This document shows, in pieces, positions 18,657-27,719 of a stretch of 64,000 nucleotides of DNA. Source of the DNA: Tsukamurella pulmonis (lineage in GTDB: Bacteria; Actinomycetota; Actinomycetes; Mycobacteriales; Mycobacteriaceae); NCBI RefSeq assembly GCF_900103175.1, contig NZ_FNLF01000002.1, positions 806,001-870,000 on the forward strand, in the 5' to 3' direction. The position numbers and the translations under genes were made by a program. Below the pieces are notes generated by a model. It saw only the letters and a list, made by a program, of their open reading frames with translations. It ran no database searches and was not told where the DNA came from. The stretch's first letter is position 1. Every line of letters starts with the position of its first letter.

Positions 18657-20376
18657 GCGCGCCCCCCTCACGGTTCTCCGGTCCGACGGTGCCGGGCGCA
18701 CCGTCGGCCGCGGCGGTCAGCGGTTCGTACGCGTGCCAGCCGCCGGCACCGTCGGGGGTCTTGAGCTTGGCGACGCCCTCGGGTCCGAGCACTGCCTCGA
18801 TGTAATCGGCGCGCCCGATCAGCTGCTCGGCGGCGCGGTCGGTGACGGTGAACATCGGGCCGGCGAGCAGCGCGAGGACCAGCCCCACCCCGAGCAGGCC
18901 GGCGGTGGGCGCGACCATGCTCAGCGGCATCCGGCCCGGATCCTCGCGGTCGGCGAACTCGATGACGTCGGCGTCGTCGAGCAGGGCCTCCGGGTGCGCG
19001 ACGGCCAGCTGCCCCTCGGGGGCGTCGGAGCGGGGGCGCCAGAAGGCCTTGGTCCACACGCGGATCACCGCGTACAGCGTCAGCAGGGAGGTGATCACGC
19101 TGCCGGCGACCAGCACCCACGCCAGCACCGACCCCTGCTGCACGCCCGCCTCGATCAGGCCCACCTTGCCGACGAAGCCGGAGAAGGGCGGGATGCCGCC
19201 GAGGTTGAGCGCGGGCAGGAAGAACAGGATCGCGAGGACCGGGCTGGCCGCGGCGAGCCCGCCGAGGCGGCGCAGCGACGCCGCGCCCGCCTGCCGTTCG
19301 ATGAGGCCCACCACCAGGAACAGCGTGGTCTGCACGAGGATGTGGTGCACCACGTAGTAGATCGTCGAGCTCAGGCCCAGGGGGGTGGAGAGCGCGATGC
19401 CGAAGATCATGTAACCGATGTGGCTGACCAGCGTGAACGAGAGCAGACGCTTGATGTCCGTCTGGGCGATCGCACCCAGGATGCCGACGATCATGGTGAG
19501 CAGGCCGGCGATCATGAGCACGTCGTCGAGCGAACCGCCCGGGAAGAGCAGCGTGTGCGCCCGGATGATCGCGTACACGCCGACTTTGGTCAGCAAGCCG
19601 GCGAAGACCGCGGTGACCGGCGCCGGCGCCGTCGGATAGGAGTCCGGCAGCCAGGTGGAGAGCGGGAAGACGGCCGCTTTGATCCCGAAGGCCACCAGCA
19701 GCACCGCGAACAGCGTGGTCCGCGTCCCCGAGGGCAGGTCCTGCAGCTTGATCGCCATGTCGGCGAAGTTGAGCGTGCCCGTCGCGAAGTAGGCGTAGGC
19801 GATGCCCAGCAGGAAGACCACCGACGAGACCATCGAGACCATCACGTACGAGACGCCCGCCCGGATGCGGTCGGCGCTGCCGCCCACGGTGAGCAGGACG
19901 AAGCTCGCGGCGAGCAGCATCTCGAAGGAGACGAACAGGTTGAACAGGTCGCCCGAGAGGAAGGCGTTGCACACGCCCGCTGCGAGGATCAGGTAGGTGG
20001 GGTAGAAGATCGAGACGGGCTGGTGCTCGTCACCGTCGCGAATACCCTGGCCGACCGAGTAGACGAGCACGCCCAGCAGCACGATCGCCGAGACCAGCAC
20101 CATGAGCGCCGCCAGCTGATCGGCCACCAGGGTGATGCCGAGCGGGCTGCCCCCGCCGTCCCGATCGCCCCAGCCGCCGACGTGCAGCGCGACGGTGCCG
20201 TGCCGGTCGGTGTAGTACAGCATCATCGCGGACACCACGACGATGCCCGCGAGCGAGATCAGCGAGATCAACCGCTGCAGCCGGGGGTGCCGGCCCATGA
20301 CCATGGTGATCGCGGCGGCCACGATCGGCAGCACCGTCGGCAGCGGGATGAGGGCGAGCATCAGGGATTCGGTCAT
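18649..20376 (-). CDS. mnhD: Na+/H+ antiporter subunit D
   Basis: A 575-residue proton-translocating subunit related to NuoM/N of complex I, with about fourteen membrane helices. The conserved FVSFEMLLAASFVLL (the Glu used in proton transfer), FGIKAAVFPLSTWLPDSYPTAPAPVTA (Lys and Pro-rich discontinuous helix) and SHIGYMIFG blocks are all present. A C-terminal extension after the last helix is hydrophilic. The ATG at 20376 overlaps the mnhC stop, with GGAGGAGCG just upstream. Confidence 0.95.
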   Translation of the reverse strand: MTESLMLALIPLPTVLPIVAAAITMVMGRHPRLQRLISLISLAGIVVVSAMMLYYTDRHGTVALHVGGWGDRDGGGSPLGITLVADQLAALMVLVSAIVLLGVLVYSVGQGIRDGDEHQPVSIFYPTYLILAAGVCNAFLSGDLFNLFVSFEMLLAASFVLLTVGGSADRIRAGVSYVMVSMVSSVVFLLGIAYAYFATGTLNFADMAIKLQDLPSGTRTTLFAVLLVAFGIKAAVFPLSTWLPDSYPTAPAPVTAVFAGLLTKVGVYAIIRAHTLLFPGGSLDDVLMIAGLLTMIVGILGAIAQTDIKRLLSFTLVSHIGYMIFGIALSTPLGLSSTIYYVVHHILVQTTLFLVVGLIERQAGAASLRRLGGLAAASPVLAILFFLPALNLGGIPPFSGFVGKVGLIEAGVQQGSVLAWVLVAGSVITSLLTLYAVIRVWTKAFWRPRSDAPEGQLAVAHPEALLDDADVIEFADREDPGRMPLSMVAPTAGLLGVGLVLALLAGPMFTVTDRAAEQLIGRADYIEAVLGPEGVAKLKTPDGAGGWHAYEPLTAAADGAPGTVGPENREGGAHG

Positions 20377-20954
20377 CGCTCCTCCTCCTGCTCGGCCGTC
20401 GGCAACTGCTTCTCGCGGGGCACGCTCGGCAGCGGAAGGGCGCCGGTGTCGACGACGTCGACCCGCGCCTGCTGCAGTTCCTCGGGGGTGAGGAGACGGC
20501 CGTCCGGGCCGTACGCGTCGCCCAGGGCCGACGGTGCGCCCGTGATCGGATCGTCCGAGGCGTCGTAGTCGGGATCGTCGGCGGCGATGTCCACGTCGCG
20601 CTCGAGCACCTTCGTGTCTTCGGGGTCGTCGTCGACCTCGTCGTCGGTGTTGATGGTGAAGGAGCGGTAGGCCAGCGCGAGGATGAAGGCCGCCATGCCC
20701 ATCGTGATGACGATGGCCGTGAGGATCATGGCCTGCGCCAGCGGATCCGCGTCGGTGAGCCGCCCTTCCGAGAAGTACCCGACGATGGGCGGGTTGCCGG
20801 GCGGGGAGGACAGCGCGAGCAGCACCAGGTTCACCGCGTTGCTGAACAGGATGATGCCCATGAGCATCCGGGTGAGGCTGCGGTCGAGCAGCAGGTACAC
20901 GCCGGTGGCGACCATGACGGCGACGGCGCCGAAGAGACCGATGTCGACGATCAT
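20373..20954 (-). CDS. mnhC: Na+/H+ antiporter subunit C with acidic tail
   Basis: A 193-residue NuoK-like subunit. The first 110 residues are the usual three-helix core (GVYLLLDRSLTRMLMGIILFSNAVNLVLL, then AQAMILTAIVITMGMAAFILALAYR). The remaining 80 or so residues form an acidic, probably disordered cytoplasmic tail (DDEVDDDPEDTK onward), absent from most MnhC proteins of about 113 residues. Starts and stops overlap both neighbours by four bases. Confidence 0.93.
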   Translation of the reverse strand: MIVDIGLFGAVAVMVATGVYLLLDRSLTRMLMGIILFSNAVNLVLLALSSPPGNPPIVGYFSEGRLTDADPLAQAMILTAIVITMGMAAFILALAYRSFTINTDDEVDDDPEDTKVLERDVDIAADDPDYDASDDPITGAPSALGDAYGPDGRLLTPEELQQARVDVVDTGALPLPSVPREKQLPTAEQEEER

Positions 20955-23866
20955 CGCGCGCCACCTCCCGACTGCACGGGCAGGGGCGAGGTCATGTCGG
21001 CGGGGGATCCCTCCAGGTCGAGTCGCGCGCCCAGGCTGCGCAGCACGTCGAGGACGAGGCCCACGACGATGAGGTACACGCCGGCGTCGAAGATCAGCGC
21101 GGTCACCACCTTGACGTCACCGAAGATCGCGAGGGTGAACTCGAAGGCGACCGAGGACATGGCGGGGGCTCCCGCGAGCAGCGAGACGATGGTGCCGCTG
21201 GCCGCGAGCAGCAGGCCCGTGCCGAGGATGCGGCCCGCGTCCACCGGCAGCGCCTCGCCGATCTCGTACCGGCCGCCCGCCAGGTAGCGCAGGACCAGCG
21301 CCAGTCCCGCGGTGAGGCCGCCCGCGAAGCCGCCGCCGGGAGCGTTGTGACCGGCGAAGAAGAAGAAGACCGAGACCACCATGATCGTCGGGAAGGCCAG
21401 CCGCGAGGTGATCTCCAGGACCAGCGAGCGGTGCCGCGGGTCGCGCAGTGCGCTGCCGCGCAGCCACGTGGTGCCCGGTGCGGCGGCCGCCGCGGCCGCG
21501 GCGGCGGCGCTGACCCGCGGCGCGGAGCCGAAGCGGCGGTTGCGGAAGACCAGCGAGGCGACGCCCGTCGCCGCGACGAGCAGTACGGAGATCTCACCGA
21601 AGGTGTCCCAGGCGCGGATGTCGACCAGGATCACGTTCACGGTGTTGTGGCCGTAGCCGAACTTGTAGGCCTGGTCGGGGAGCCGATCGGCGACGGGGGC
21701 CGCGACCCGGGCACCGCGGGCGGCGATCGCCACCACCACGACCATCGCCGCCACGGCGACACCGAGCAGCGCGCGGGCGATGCGCGAGGGCCGGTTGCCC
21801 GTGATCGGCGCCTCCGCGGGCAGCTTGCGCAGCACCAACACGAAGATCACCAGGGTCAGCGTCTCCACCAGGAACTGGGTGAGCGCGAGGTCGGGGGCGC
21901 CGTAGATCGCGAAGATCACGCCCGTGCCGTAGCCCGTGACGCCGACGACGAGCACCGTCGCCAGGCGGTTGCGCAGCACCACCGCGGTCAGGGCGGCGGC
22001 GCACATGAGCACCGAGATCGACAGGAACAGCGGCGAGGCCTCGACCCGCAGTTCGGGACGCGTGGTGGTGCCGAACGCCAGCACCAGGAGCGGCAGCAGC
22101 ACCAGCGTCAGCAGGACGGTGCCCTGCGTCAGCGGCAGCGAACCGCGCTGGGTGAACTGCGTCATGCGCAGCGAGATCACGTCGGCGCCGCGCAGGGTGG
22201 CGTCGTAGAGCCGGTCGGCGTTGCCCAGCAGCACGCTGTTGCGCCGGCGCAGGCGCGAGAACGGGCTGTGCGGCTGGACGATGACGACGCCCGTCGCGAT
22301 GATCAGCACCGTGAGCAGCAGCGGCAGCGTGAATCCGTGCCACAGCGCGAGGTGGTACGGCTCCGCCGCCGGCGGGAAGGCCCGGTCCGGGTACTGCGCC
22401 AGCACGTGATCGAGCCACGGCGAGAAGACGCCGGCGAGCAGGCTCAGGCCGGCGAGCAGTGCGGGACCGGCCAGGAACAGCGGGCCGATGCCGTGCATGT
22501 TCTCCACGGCGCTGGTGGGCTTGGCCTGCCCTTTGCGGCCGAACGCGCCCCACAGGAACCGGACGCTGTAGGCCACCGTCAGCGCGGATCCCGCGCACAG
22601 CCCGATCAGCAGCAGCACCGGCAGCGGCGACGGCAGGGCGGCGTGCAGCATGGTCTCGAGCGCGGCCTCCTTGCCGACGAAGCCGTACAGCGGCGGGATA
22701 CCGGCCATCGACGCGGCGGCGAGCGCCGCGATCACCGCGAGCACCTTGTGCCGGTCGCCGAGCATCGCCAGGCGGCGGATGTCGCGAGTGCCGGTCGCGT
22801 GGTCGATGATGCCGACGACCATGAAGAGCGTCGCCTTGAACAGCGCGTGCGCGGTGAGCATCGTGATGCCCGCGAGCGCGACGTTCCGCTCGCCGGTGCC
22901 GACCAGCACCATCAGCATGCCGAGCTGGCTGACGGTGCCGAAGGCGAGGATCAGCTTGAGATCGAACTCGCGCAGGGCGCGCCAGCCGGCCAGGACCATC
23001 GTCAGGATGCCCAGGCCCAGCACGATGACGCGCCAGGCCGTGAGGTGCGCGAAGGCGGGCGCGAGCAGCGCGACGAGGAAGACGCCGGCTTTGACCATCG
23101 CGGCGGCGTGCAGGTAGCCGGAGACGGGCGTCGGCGCGGCCATGGCGCCGGGGAGCCAGAAGTGGAAGGGCACGATCGCCGACTTGCTGATCGCGCCGAT
23201 GAGGATCAGCACCACGCCGACCTCGACACCGATCGAGATGGTCGACGGGTCGGCCGTCGCGCGGGCGATGACCTCGGAGAAGAGGTAGCTGCCGTAGTGC
23301 TCGCCCAGTTCGATGATGCCGACCAGCATCGCCAGGCCGCCGAGGGTGGTCACGAGCAGTGCCTGCGTGGCGGCGCGACGGCTGGTCGCGCGCTCGGCGT
23401 AGTAGCCGACGAGCAGGAAGCTCAGCACCGACGTGAGCTCCCAGAAGACGTACATCACCAGCATGTTGTCGCTGACCACGAGGCCGAACATGACCGCCAT
23501 GAAGGCGACCAGCTCGGCGGCGAAGGTGGGCAGCTTGCGGGTGTTGGAGACGCCGGTGAAGTAGCCGGCGCAGTAGACCAGGATCACGGCGCCGACCCCG
23601 AGGACCAGCACCGACATCACCGCGGCGAGCGGGGTGAGCCGCAGGTCGACGTTCATGTTCAGGGCGGGGACCCACTGCAGCGTCTCGGTGCGGTCGGGTT
23701 CGCCGTCGGCCGGCCAGACGGTGATGATCCAGACCAGGGCGGCTGCGGGGGCGGCGGCGAGACCGAGGAATCCGCGCGCGCCGAATCGGCCCACCACGAC
23801 GGGGGCGGCTAAGGTCGCCAATGACAAACAGGCAAGGATGACAAGCAAGGGCACTCCGTCCTTCAT
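20951..23866 (-). CDS. mnhA: Na+/H+ antiporter subunit A fused to subunit B
   Basis: A 971-residue protein. Residues 1 to about 770 are the MrpA/NuoL-like part with FWELTSVLSFLLVGYY, KSAIVPFHFWLPGAMAAPTPVS and HALFKATLFMVVG. The last 150 or so residues are an MrpB domain (FFFFAGHNAPGGGFAGGL, DAGVYLIVVGL). The two are joined by a linker containing a ten-alanine run. No separate mnhB exists, so this is an A-B fusion, common in actinobacteria. It is the first gene of the operon, starting 53 bases from a divergent lipoprotein gene. Confidence 0.94.
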   Translation of the reverse strand: MKDGVPLLVILACLSLATLAAPVVVGRFGARGFLGLAAAPAAALVWIITVWPADGEPDRTETLQWVPALNMNVDLRLTPLAAVMSVLVLGVGAVILVYCAGYFTGVSNTRKLPTFAAELVAFMAVMFGLVVSDNMLVMYVFWELTSVLSFLLVGYYAERATSRRAATQALLVTTLGGLAMLVGIIELGEHYGSYLFSEVIARATADPSTISIGVEVGVVLILIGAISKSAIVPFHFWLPGAMAAPTPVSGYLHAAAMVKAGVFLVALLAPAFAHLTAWRVIVLGLGILTMVLAGWRALREFDLKLILAFGTVSQLGMLMVLVGTGERNVALAGITMLTAHALFKATLFMVVGIIDHATGTRDIRRLAMLGDRHKVLAVIAALAAASMAGIPPLYGFVGKEAALETMLHAALPSPLPVLLLIGLCAGSALTVAYSVRFLWGAFGRKGQAKPTSAVENMHGIGPLFLAGPALLAGLSLLAGVFSPWLDHVLAQYPDRAFPPAAEPYHLALWHGFTLPLLLTVLIIATGVVIVQPHSPFSRLRRRNSVLLGNADRLYDATLRGADVISLRMTQFTQRGSLPLTQGTVLLTLVLLPLLVLAFGTTTRPELRVEASPLFLSISVLMCAAALTAVVLRNRLATVLVVGVTGYGTGVIFAIYGAPDLALTQFLVETLTLVIFVLVLRKLPAEAPITGNRPSRIARALLGVAVAAMVVVVAIAARGARVAAPVADRLPDQAYKFGYGHNTVNVILVDIRAWDTFGEISVLLVAATGVASLVFRNRRFGSAPRVSAAAAAAAAAAPGTTWLRGSALRDPRHRSLVLEITSRLAFPTIMVVSVFFFFAGHNAPGGGFAGGLTAGLALVLRYLAGGRYEIGEALPVDAGRILGTGLLLAASGTIVSLLAGAPAMSSVAFEFTLAIFGDVKVVTALIFDAGVYLIVVGLVLDVLRSLGARLDLEGSPADMTSPLPVQSGGGAR

Positions 23867-23919
23867 GAGCGGGGTGTCGTTCGCTGTCAGATTCTACCGG
23901 TAGGGATGTCGGGAGCTGC

Positions 23920-24369
23920 ATGGACCAGTCGACGGATCGTCCGACCACTTCTGCGGGGCGCCTCGTGCGGGGCGCGCTCGCCCTTCTCACGGCGGGGGCG
24001 CTCGTCCTCGGCGCCGCGGGCTGCGGCGACGACACCGCGAACGAGCCTTCGGCCGCGGTCACCCTGCCCGCGACGTTCCCCAAGGACGAGGTGCCGATCG
24101 TCGACGGCAACCTCATCGACGCGGGTGAGCGCTCGCAGGGCGGCGTCACCGTGTTCAACGCGACGGTCCAGGCCGGCGACGACGGATTCGACAACGCGAA
24201 GAAGAAGCTGACCGACGCGGGCTACCTCGCCCTGGGCGCCGGCGCGGGCACACCGGACAACGCCTCGCAGTCGGCGCAGTTCTCCGGCAAGGGGTACGTG
24301 GTGACCGTGAGTTCGGTGCAGGCCGGCGCCGTCCCGAACGCGGTCTTCTACTCCATCAGCAAGGCCTAG
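23920..24369 (+). CDS. Small lipoprotein of unknown function
   Basis: A 149-residue secreted protein with a long basic N-region, hydrophobic core and lipobox GAAGC (Cys35). The mature part (about 114 residues) has VPIVDGNLIDAGERSQGGVTVFNATVQ and ends in VPNAVFYSISKA, giving a small mixed alpha/beta domain with no cofactor or catalytic motif I recognise. It is divergent from mnhA, and the short gap of about 50 bases must carry both promoters. I cannot assign a function. Confidence 0.8.
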   Translation: MDQSTDRPTTSAGRLVRGALALLTAGALVLGAAGCGDDTANEPSAAVTLPATFPKDEVPIVDGNLIDAGERSQGGVTVFNATVQAGDDGFDNAKKKLTDAGYLALGAGAGTPDNASQSAQFSGKGYVVTVSSVQAGAVPNAVFYSISKA

Positions 24370-24382
24370 CCCTTCGTCCGTT

Positions 24383-24451
24383 CCGAAACCGGGCGAAAAT
24401 CGCGTCGGACTGCGATATCTGTGTTCTGACCTGGAATCGGCCCGGTTTCGG
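24383..24451. repeat. Dispersed inverted repeat, copy 1
   Basis: Twelve-base arms CCGAAACCGGGC and GCCCGGTTTCGG enclose 45 bases that pair poorly. The outer arms match the ends of the two longer hairpins at 25407 and 46405, so this looks like a decayed member of the same family. It lies after the stop of the small lipoprotein gene. Bases 24452-24550 up to the next gene contain nothing else I recognise. Confidence 0.7.
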
Positions 24452-24550
24452 TCGGCGCTTCCTCCACAACTTTGCGTACATAACGTTTTCTGTCCACAGC
24501 CGGGGCCTCGCGACGGCTTTCGCCGGGTGGCGCCGGTGCACGCTGCACGG

Positions 24551-25408
24551 GTGGACAGCGATGCACTCATCGTGCGGCTCGCCGCGGAGGACGGCGGCGT
24601 CGTCTCGCGGCAGCACCTCCTCCGCTCCGGTGTCGACGCGAGGCGGATCAGTGAGCTGCGGCGACGCGGTGGGCTCACGGTGATCCGCCGCGGCTGGTAC
24701 GCCCTGCCCGGTGCCGCTCCCGCGGTCGTCGCGACGGTGCGGGCCGGCGCCGTCGTCGCCTGCGTCTCCGCGCTGGAGCACCGGCACGGCGTGTGGATTC
24801 CGCCGAACCAGCGCCGACTGCACGTCCGCTGGTCGGAGCACCGCAGCCGGCCGCGGTTCGAGCACCGGTGCGGCGCCCGCCCGGCCCTGCCGACGCCGAT
24901 CCGCGCGGTGGACGCACTGGGCGACGCCCTGCGCTGCGCCGCCGACTGCCTCGAGCGCGACATGCTCGTCGCGGTGCTCGAATCGACGCTGCGCCTGCCC
25001 GTGCCGTACACGCTCGCGGATCTGGAGCAGTGCTTCGCCGGCGCCGCGCAGCGGATCACCACGCTGCTGCCCGCGCTCGACCCGCTCGCCGGATCGGGAA
25101 CGGAGTCGCTGGTGCGGTTCCGGCTGCGGAGCGAGCACATCGCGGTCCGCTCGCAGGTGGTGATCCCCGGTGTCGGCCGGGTCGACCTCGTCGTCGGCGA
25201 TCGGCTCATCATCGAATGCGACAGCGACGGTTTCCACAACGGTGCACAGCGACGGCGGGACTACCGTCGCGACCGCATCGCGACCGTCGGCGGGTACCTC
25301 GTGCTCCGCGTCGACTACGCCGAGGTGATCGACCAGTGGGACGAGATCCTCGAGGAGATCCGCGCGATCATCCGGGCGGGCCGGCATCGCGGGGTGACCG
25401 CATTCTGA
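24551..25408 (+). CDS. AbiEi/DUF559-like protein
   Basis: A 285-residue protein. The N-terminal third is an AbiEi-antitoxin-like winged helix (VVSRQHLLRSGVDARRISELRRRGGLTVIRRGWYALPG). The C-terminal part has VDLVVGDRLIIECDSDGFHNGAQRRRDYRRDR, a DUF559/Vsr-like endonuclease-type core with a D-ExD-like acidic set. This combination is frequent in actinobacteria and of unknown role; no toxin partner is adjacent, so it is not called a toxin-antitoxin pair. GTG at 24551 gives the start VDSDALIVRL; GTG at 24527 is possible. Its stop lies inside a 24-bp hairpin. Confidence 0.8.
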   Translation: MDSDALIVRLAAEDGGVVSRQHLLRSGVDARRISELRRRGGLTVIRRGWYALPGAAPAVVATVRAGAVVACVSALEHRHGVWIPPNQRRLHVRWSEHRSRPRFEHRCGARPALPTPIRAVDALGDALRCAADCLERDMLVAVLESTLRLPVPYTLADLEQCFAGAAQRITTLLPALDPLAGSGTESLVRFRLRSEHIAVRSQVVIPGVGRVDLVVGDRLIIECDSDGFHNGAQRRRDYRRDRIATVGGYLVLRVDYAEVIDQWDEILEEIRAIIRAGRHRGVTAF

Positions 25409-25471
25409 AACCGGGCCGATTCTCGATCAGGATCGCCCTACGCCGCCCTGATCGAGAATCGGCCCGGTTTC
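25407..25471. terminator. Dispersed inverted repeat, copy 2 (bidirectional terminator)
   Basis: A perfect 24-base stem (25407-25430 with 25448-25471) has a 17-base loop. The left arm begins GAAACCGGGCCGATTCTCG. It overlaps the TGA of the preceding gene and ends eight bases from the stop of the convergent ATPase gene, so it is well placed to terminate both. Copy 3 at 46405 shares arm sequence and loop length. Confidence 0.85.
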
Positions 25472-25478
25472 GGAACGG

Positions 25479-27683
25479 CTACGTCGCGCGACGGTCCGCG
25501 TACGCCTGCAGATCCGCGACCTGCGCCGGGTCGAGCGACGGCCGGACCACCTGCCGGGCCGCCTCGACCTCGGCCGCCGTGACGATGGCGGCGTCGAGAT
25601 CGCGCCGCATCGCGGTGAGCGCGGCCTCGCGCAACAGCGCGCTGCAATCGGCGGCGGAGTAGCCGTCGAGTTGCTCGGCCAGCGCCTCCAGGTCCACGTC
25701 GTCCGCCAGCGGGATCGCGCGCGAGCTGGTCCTGAGGATCTCGGCGCGGGCCTGCGCGTCCGGCGGCGGCACGAAGATCAGTCGCTCCAGCCGGCCGGGG
25801 CGCAGCAGCGCGGGATCGACCAGGTCCGGGCGGTTCGTCGCGCCCAGCACCACCACATCGCGCAGCGGCTCGGCACCGTCGAGTTCGGTGAGCAGCGAGG
25901 CCACCACCTTGTCGCCCACCCCGGAGTCCGACGACTGCCCGCGACGCGGCGCCAGCGCGTCCACCTCATCGAGGAAGATCAGCGACGGCGCGCTGCCCCG
26001 CGCCCGCGCGAACAGGTCACGCACCGCCTTCTCCGACTCGCCGACCCACTTGTTCATCAGCTCGGCGCCCTTGACCGCGTGGACCGACAGCTGGCCCGAC
26101 GCGGCGAGCGCCCGCACGACGAAGGTCTTGCCGCAACCGGGCGGCCCGTAGAGCAGCACACCGCGGGGCGGCTCCACACCCAGTCGCGCGAAGGTGTCCG
26201 GGTGGCGCAGCGGCCACAGCACCGTCTCCGTGAGCGCCTGCTTGGTCTCGACCATGTCGCCGACGTCGTCGAGCGTGATCGACCCGACCGCCACCTCCTC
26301 GGTCGCCGACCGCGACACCGGGCGGATCACCGACAGTGCGCCCAGCAGATCGGGCTGCGTGATCGCGATCGGCAGGTCGGTGCCCACGACCCGCGCCGCG
26401 GCGCGCAGCGCGCCCTCGCGGCACAGCGCGGCCAGGTCGGCGGCGACGAACCCGGGTGCCCGCAGCGCGATCGCGTGCAGGTCGAGCTCGGCGGTGGGCG
26501 CCTCGCGCAGGAGCAGCTCGAGCAGCTGCTCGCGCTCCTTCGCGTCCGGCAGGTCGACGGTGACCGTCCGCTCGGCCAGGTCCGGCTCGCGCAGCCGCGA
26601 ATCCAGTTCGCCCGGGGCGGAGGTGGTCGCGAGCAGCGCGACCCGCGGAGTGGCGACGACCCGCCGCAACTCGTCGAGGATCACGGTCGAGACGGGCTCG
26701 CGGGTGGCGGGCAACAGCGCCTCCACATCGCGCACCAGCAGCGCGGACCCGGATTCGCCGACCGCGGCGATCGCGCGGGCCGCGGCGTCGCGCACCCGGT
26801 CCAGCCGCGCCTGCGACTCGAGCGCGCCGGTCAGCGCACCGTCGAGCTCGATCAGGGGCCGCGGCGCCACGACGGACCGCGCGACGGTGGCCTTGCCGCC
26901 GCCCGTCGGCCCCGTGATGAGCACGCCGAGCCGGGCGGGCGCGCCCAGCTTCTCCAGCAGTTCCGGCTCGTCGAGCGCCAGGGAGATCCACTCGGTGAGT
27001 CGGCGGACCGCGTCGTCGGCGCCGACCAGGTCGGCGACCGGGCGCACCGGGGCGGTGTCCACCTCGGGCACCTCGGCGGTGAAGGTCACGGCCGGCGCGG
27101 ACGCGGGGGCGGGCACGGCGACGCCGTCGTCGTCGGCCCACATCACCGCCGAGTTCGGTTGCACCGAGACGGGCCCGGGGGACGGGTCGACCGAGACCAC
27201 GGTCAGCAGCTCGTTGGTCCAGGTGATGCCCACCAGCCGCGAGAGCTGCTGCACCGCATCCGCCGTCGACGTGCCGGGGCCCAGGTCGCGCGGCAGCAGC
27301 GAGACGCTGTCGCCCGGCATCATCACCTTCCCGAGCAGCGCCTGCCGCAGGGCGGCACCGTCGAGCGCGGTGCGGGTGAGCGTGCTGCCGCGCAGCAGCA
27401 CCCGCTTGGCGCCGTAGACGGTGGCGGGGGAGATCACGACGGTCGCGTCCTCGCGCAGCCCGCAGTTGGTGATGGTCAGCTCGTCGAGCAGCGCGACGCC
27501 GGGCGCCGTGCCCGACGGTGCCGCCGCGACGACGGCCGCCGTGCGTCGCGCGCCGAGCAGCTCGATCCCGTCCCACTCGCGCAGCCCGAGCGCGGCGAGC
27601 GCCTCGGGATGGATGCGGACGATGCCCCGTCGCGCCTCGAGGGCGGAGGTCTGCAGGCGGACGGTGAGCGACAGGTTCGACAC
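25479..27683 (-). CDS. Cdc48/VCP-like double AAA+ ATPase (Rv0435c-like)
   Basis: A 734-residue protein. The N-terminal 180 residues form a Cdc48-type N domain (double-psi beta barrel, LEARRGIVRIHPEALAALGL). The first AAA module is degenerate: its P-loop reads GPTGGGKAT and its Walker B is LLVRDVEA, lacking the catalytic Glu. The second module is intact, with GPPGCGKT, LIFLDEVDAL and the arginine-finger region NRPDLVDPALLRPGR. Such ATPases unfold or remodel proteins. GTG start at 27683. It matches Rv0435c next to pssA. Its substrates are unknown. Confidence 0.92.
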   Translation of the reverse strand: MSNLSLTVRLQTSALEARRGIVRIHPEALAALGLREWDGIELLGARRTAAVVAAAPSGTAPGVALLDELTITNCGLREDATVVISPATVYGAKRVLLRGSTLTRTALDGAALRQALLGKVMMPGDSVSLLPRDLGPGTSTADAVQQLSRLVGITWTNELLTVVSVDPSPGPVSVQPNSAVMWADDDGVAVPAPASAPAVTFTAEVPEVDTAPVRPVADLVGADDAVRRLTEWISLALDEPELLEKLGAPARLGVLITGPTGGGKATVARSVVAPRPLIELDGALTGALESQARLDRVRDAAARAIAAVGESGSALLVRDVEALLPATREPVSTVILDELRRVVATPRVALLATTSAPGELDSRLREPDLAERTVTVDLPDAKEREQLLELLLREAPTAELDLHAIALRAPGFVAADLAALCREGALRAAARVVGTDLPIAITQPDLLGALSVIRPVSRSATEEVAVGSITLDDVGDMVETKQALTETVLWPLRHPDTFARLGVEPPRGVLLYGPPGCGKTFVVRALAASGQLSVHAVKGAELMNKWVGESEKAVRDLFARARGSAPSLIFLDEVDALAPRRGQSSDSGVGDKVVASLLTELDGAEPLRDVVVLGATNRPDLVDPALLRPGRLERLIFVPPPDAQARAEILRTSSRAIPLADDVDLEALAEQLDGYSAADCSALLREAALTAMRRDLDAAIVTAAEVEAARQVVRPSLDPAQVADLQAYADRRAT

Positions 27684-27719
27684 GCGTCCACCCTAGTTCG
27701 CGGTGGAGCGCCGGGTGCG

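Noticed and set aside
18235-23812. Long plus-strand frames (18235-20568 and 21347-23812) opposite mnhA to mnhE
   Set aside because: They are compositional shadows full of Gln, His and Arg repeats. The minus-strand genes show membrane helices, conserved motifs and four-base overlaps.
24551-25408. Type IV toxin-antitoxin pair
   Set aside because: Only the AbiEi-like half is seen. No nucleotidyltransferase toxin gene lies adjacent, and the C terminus looks like a nuclease.
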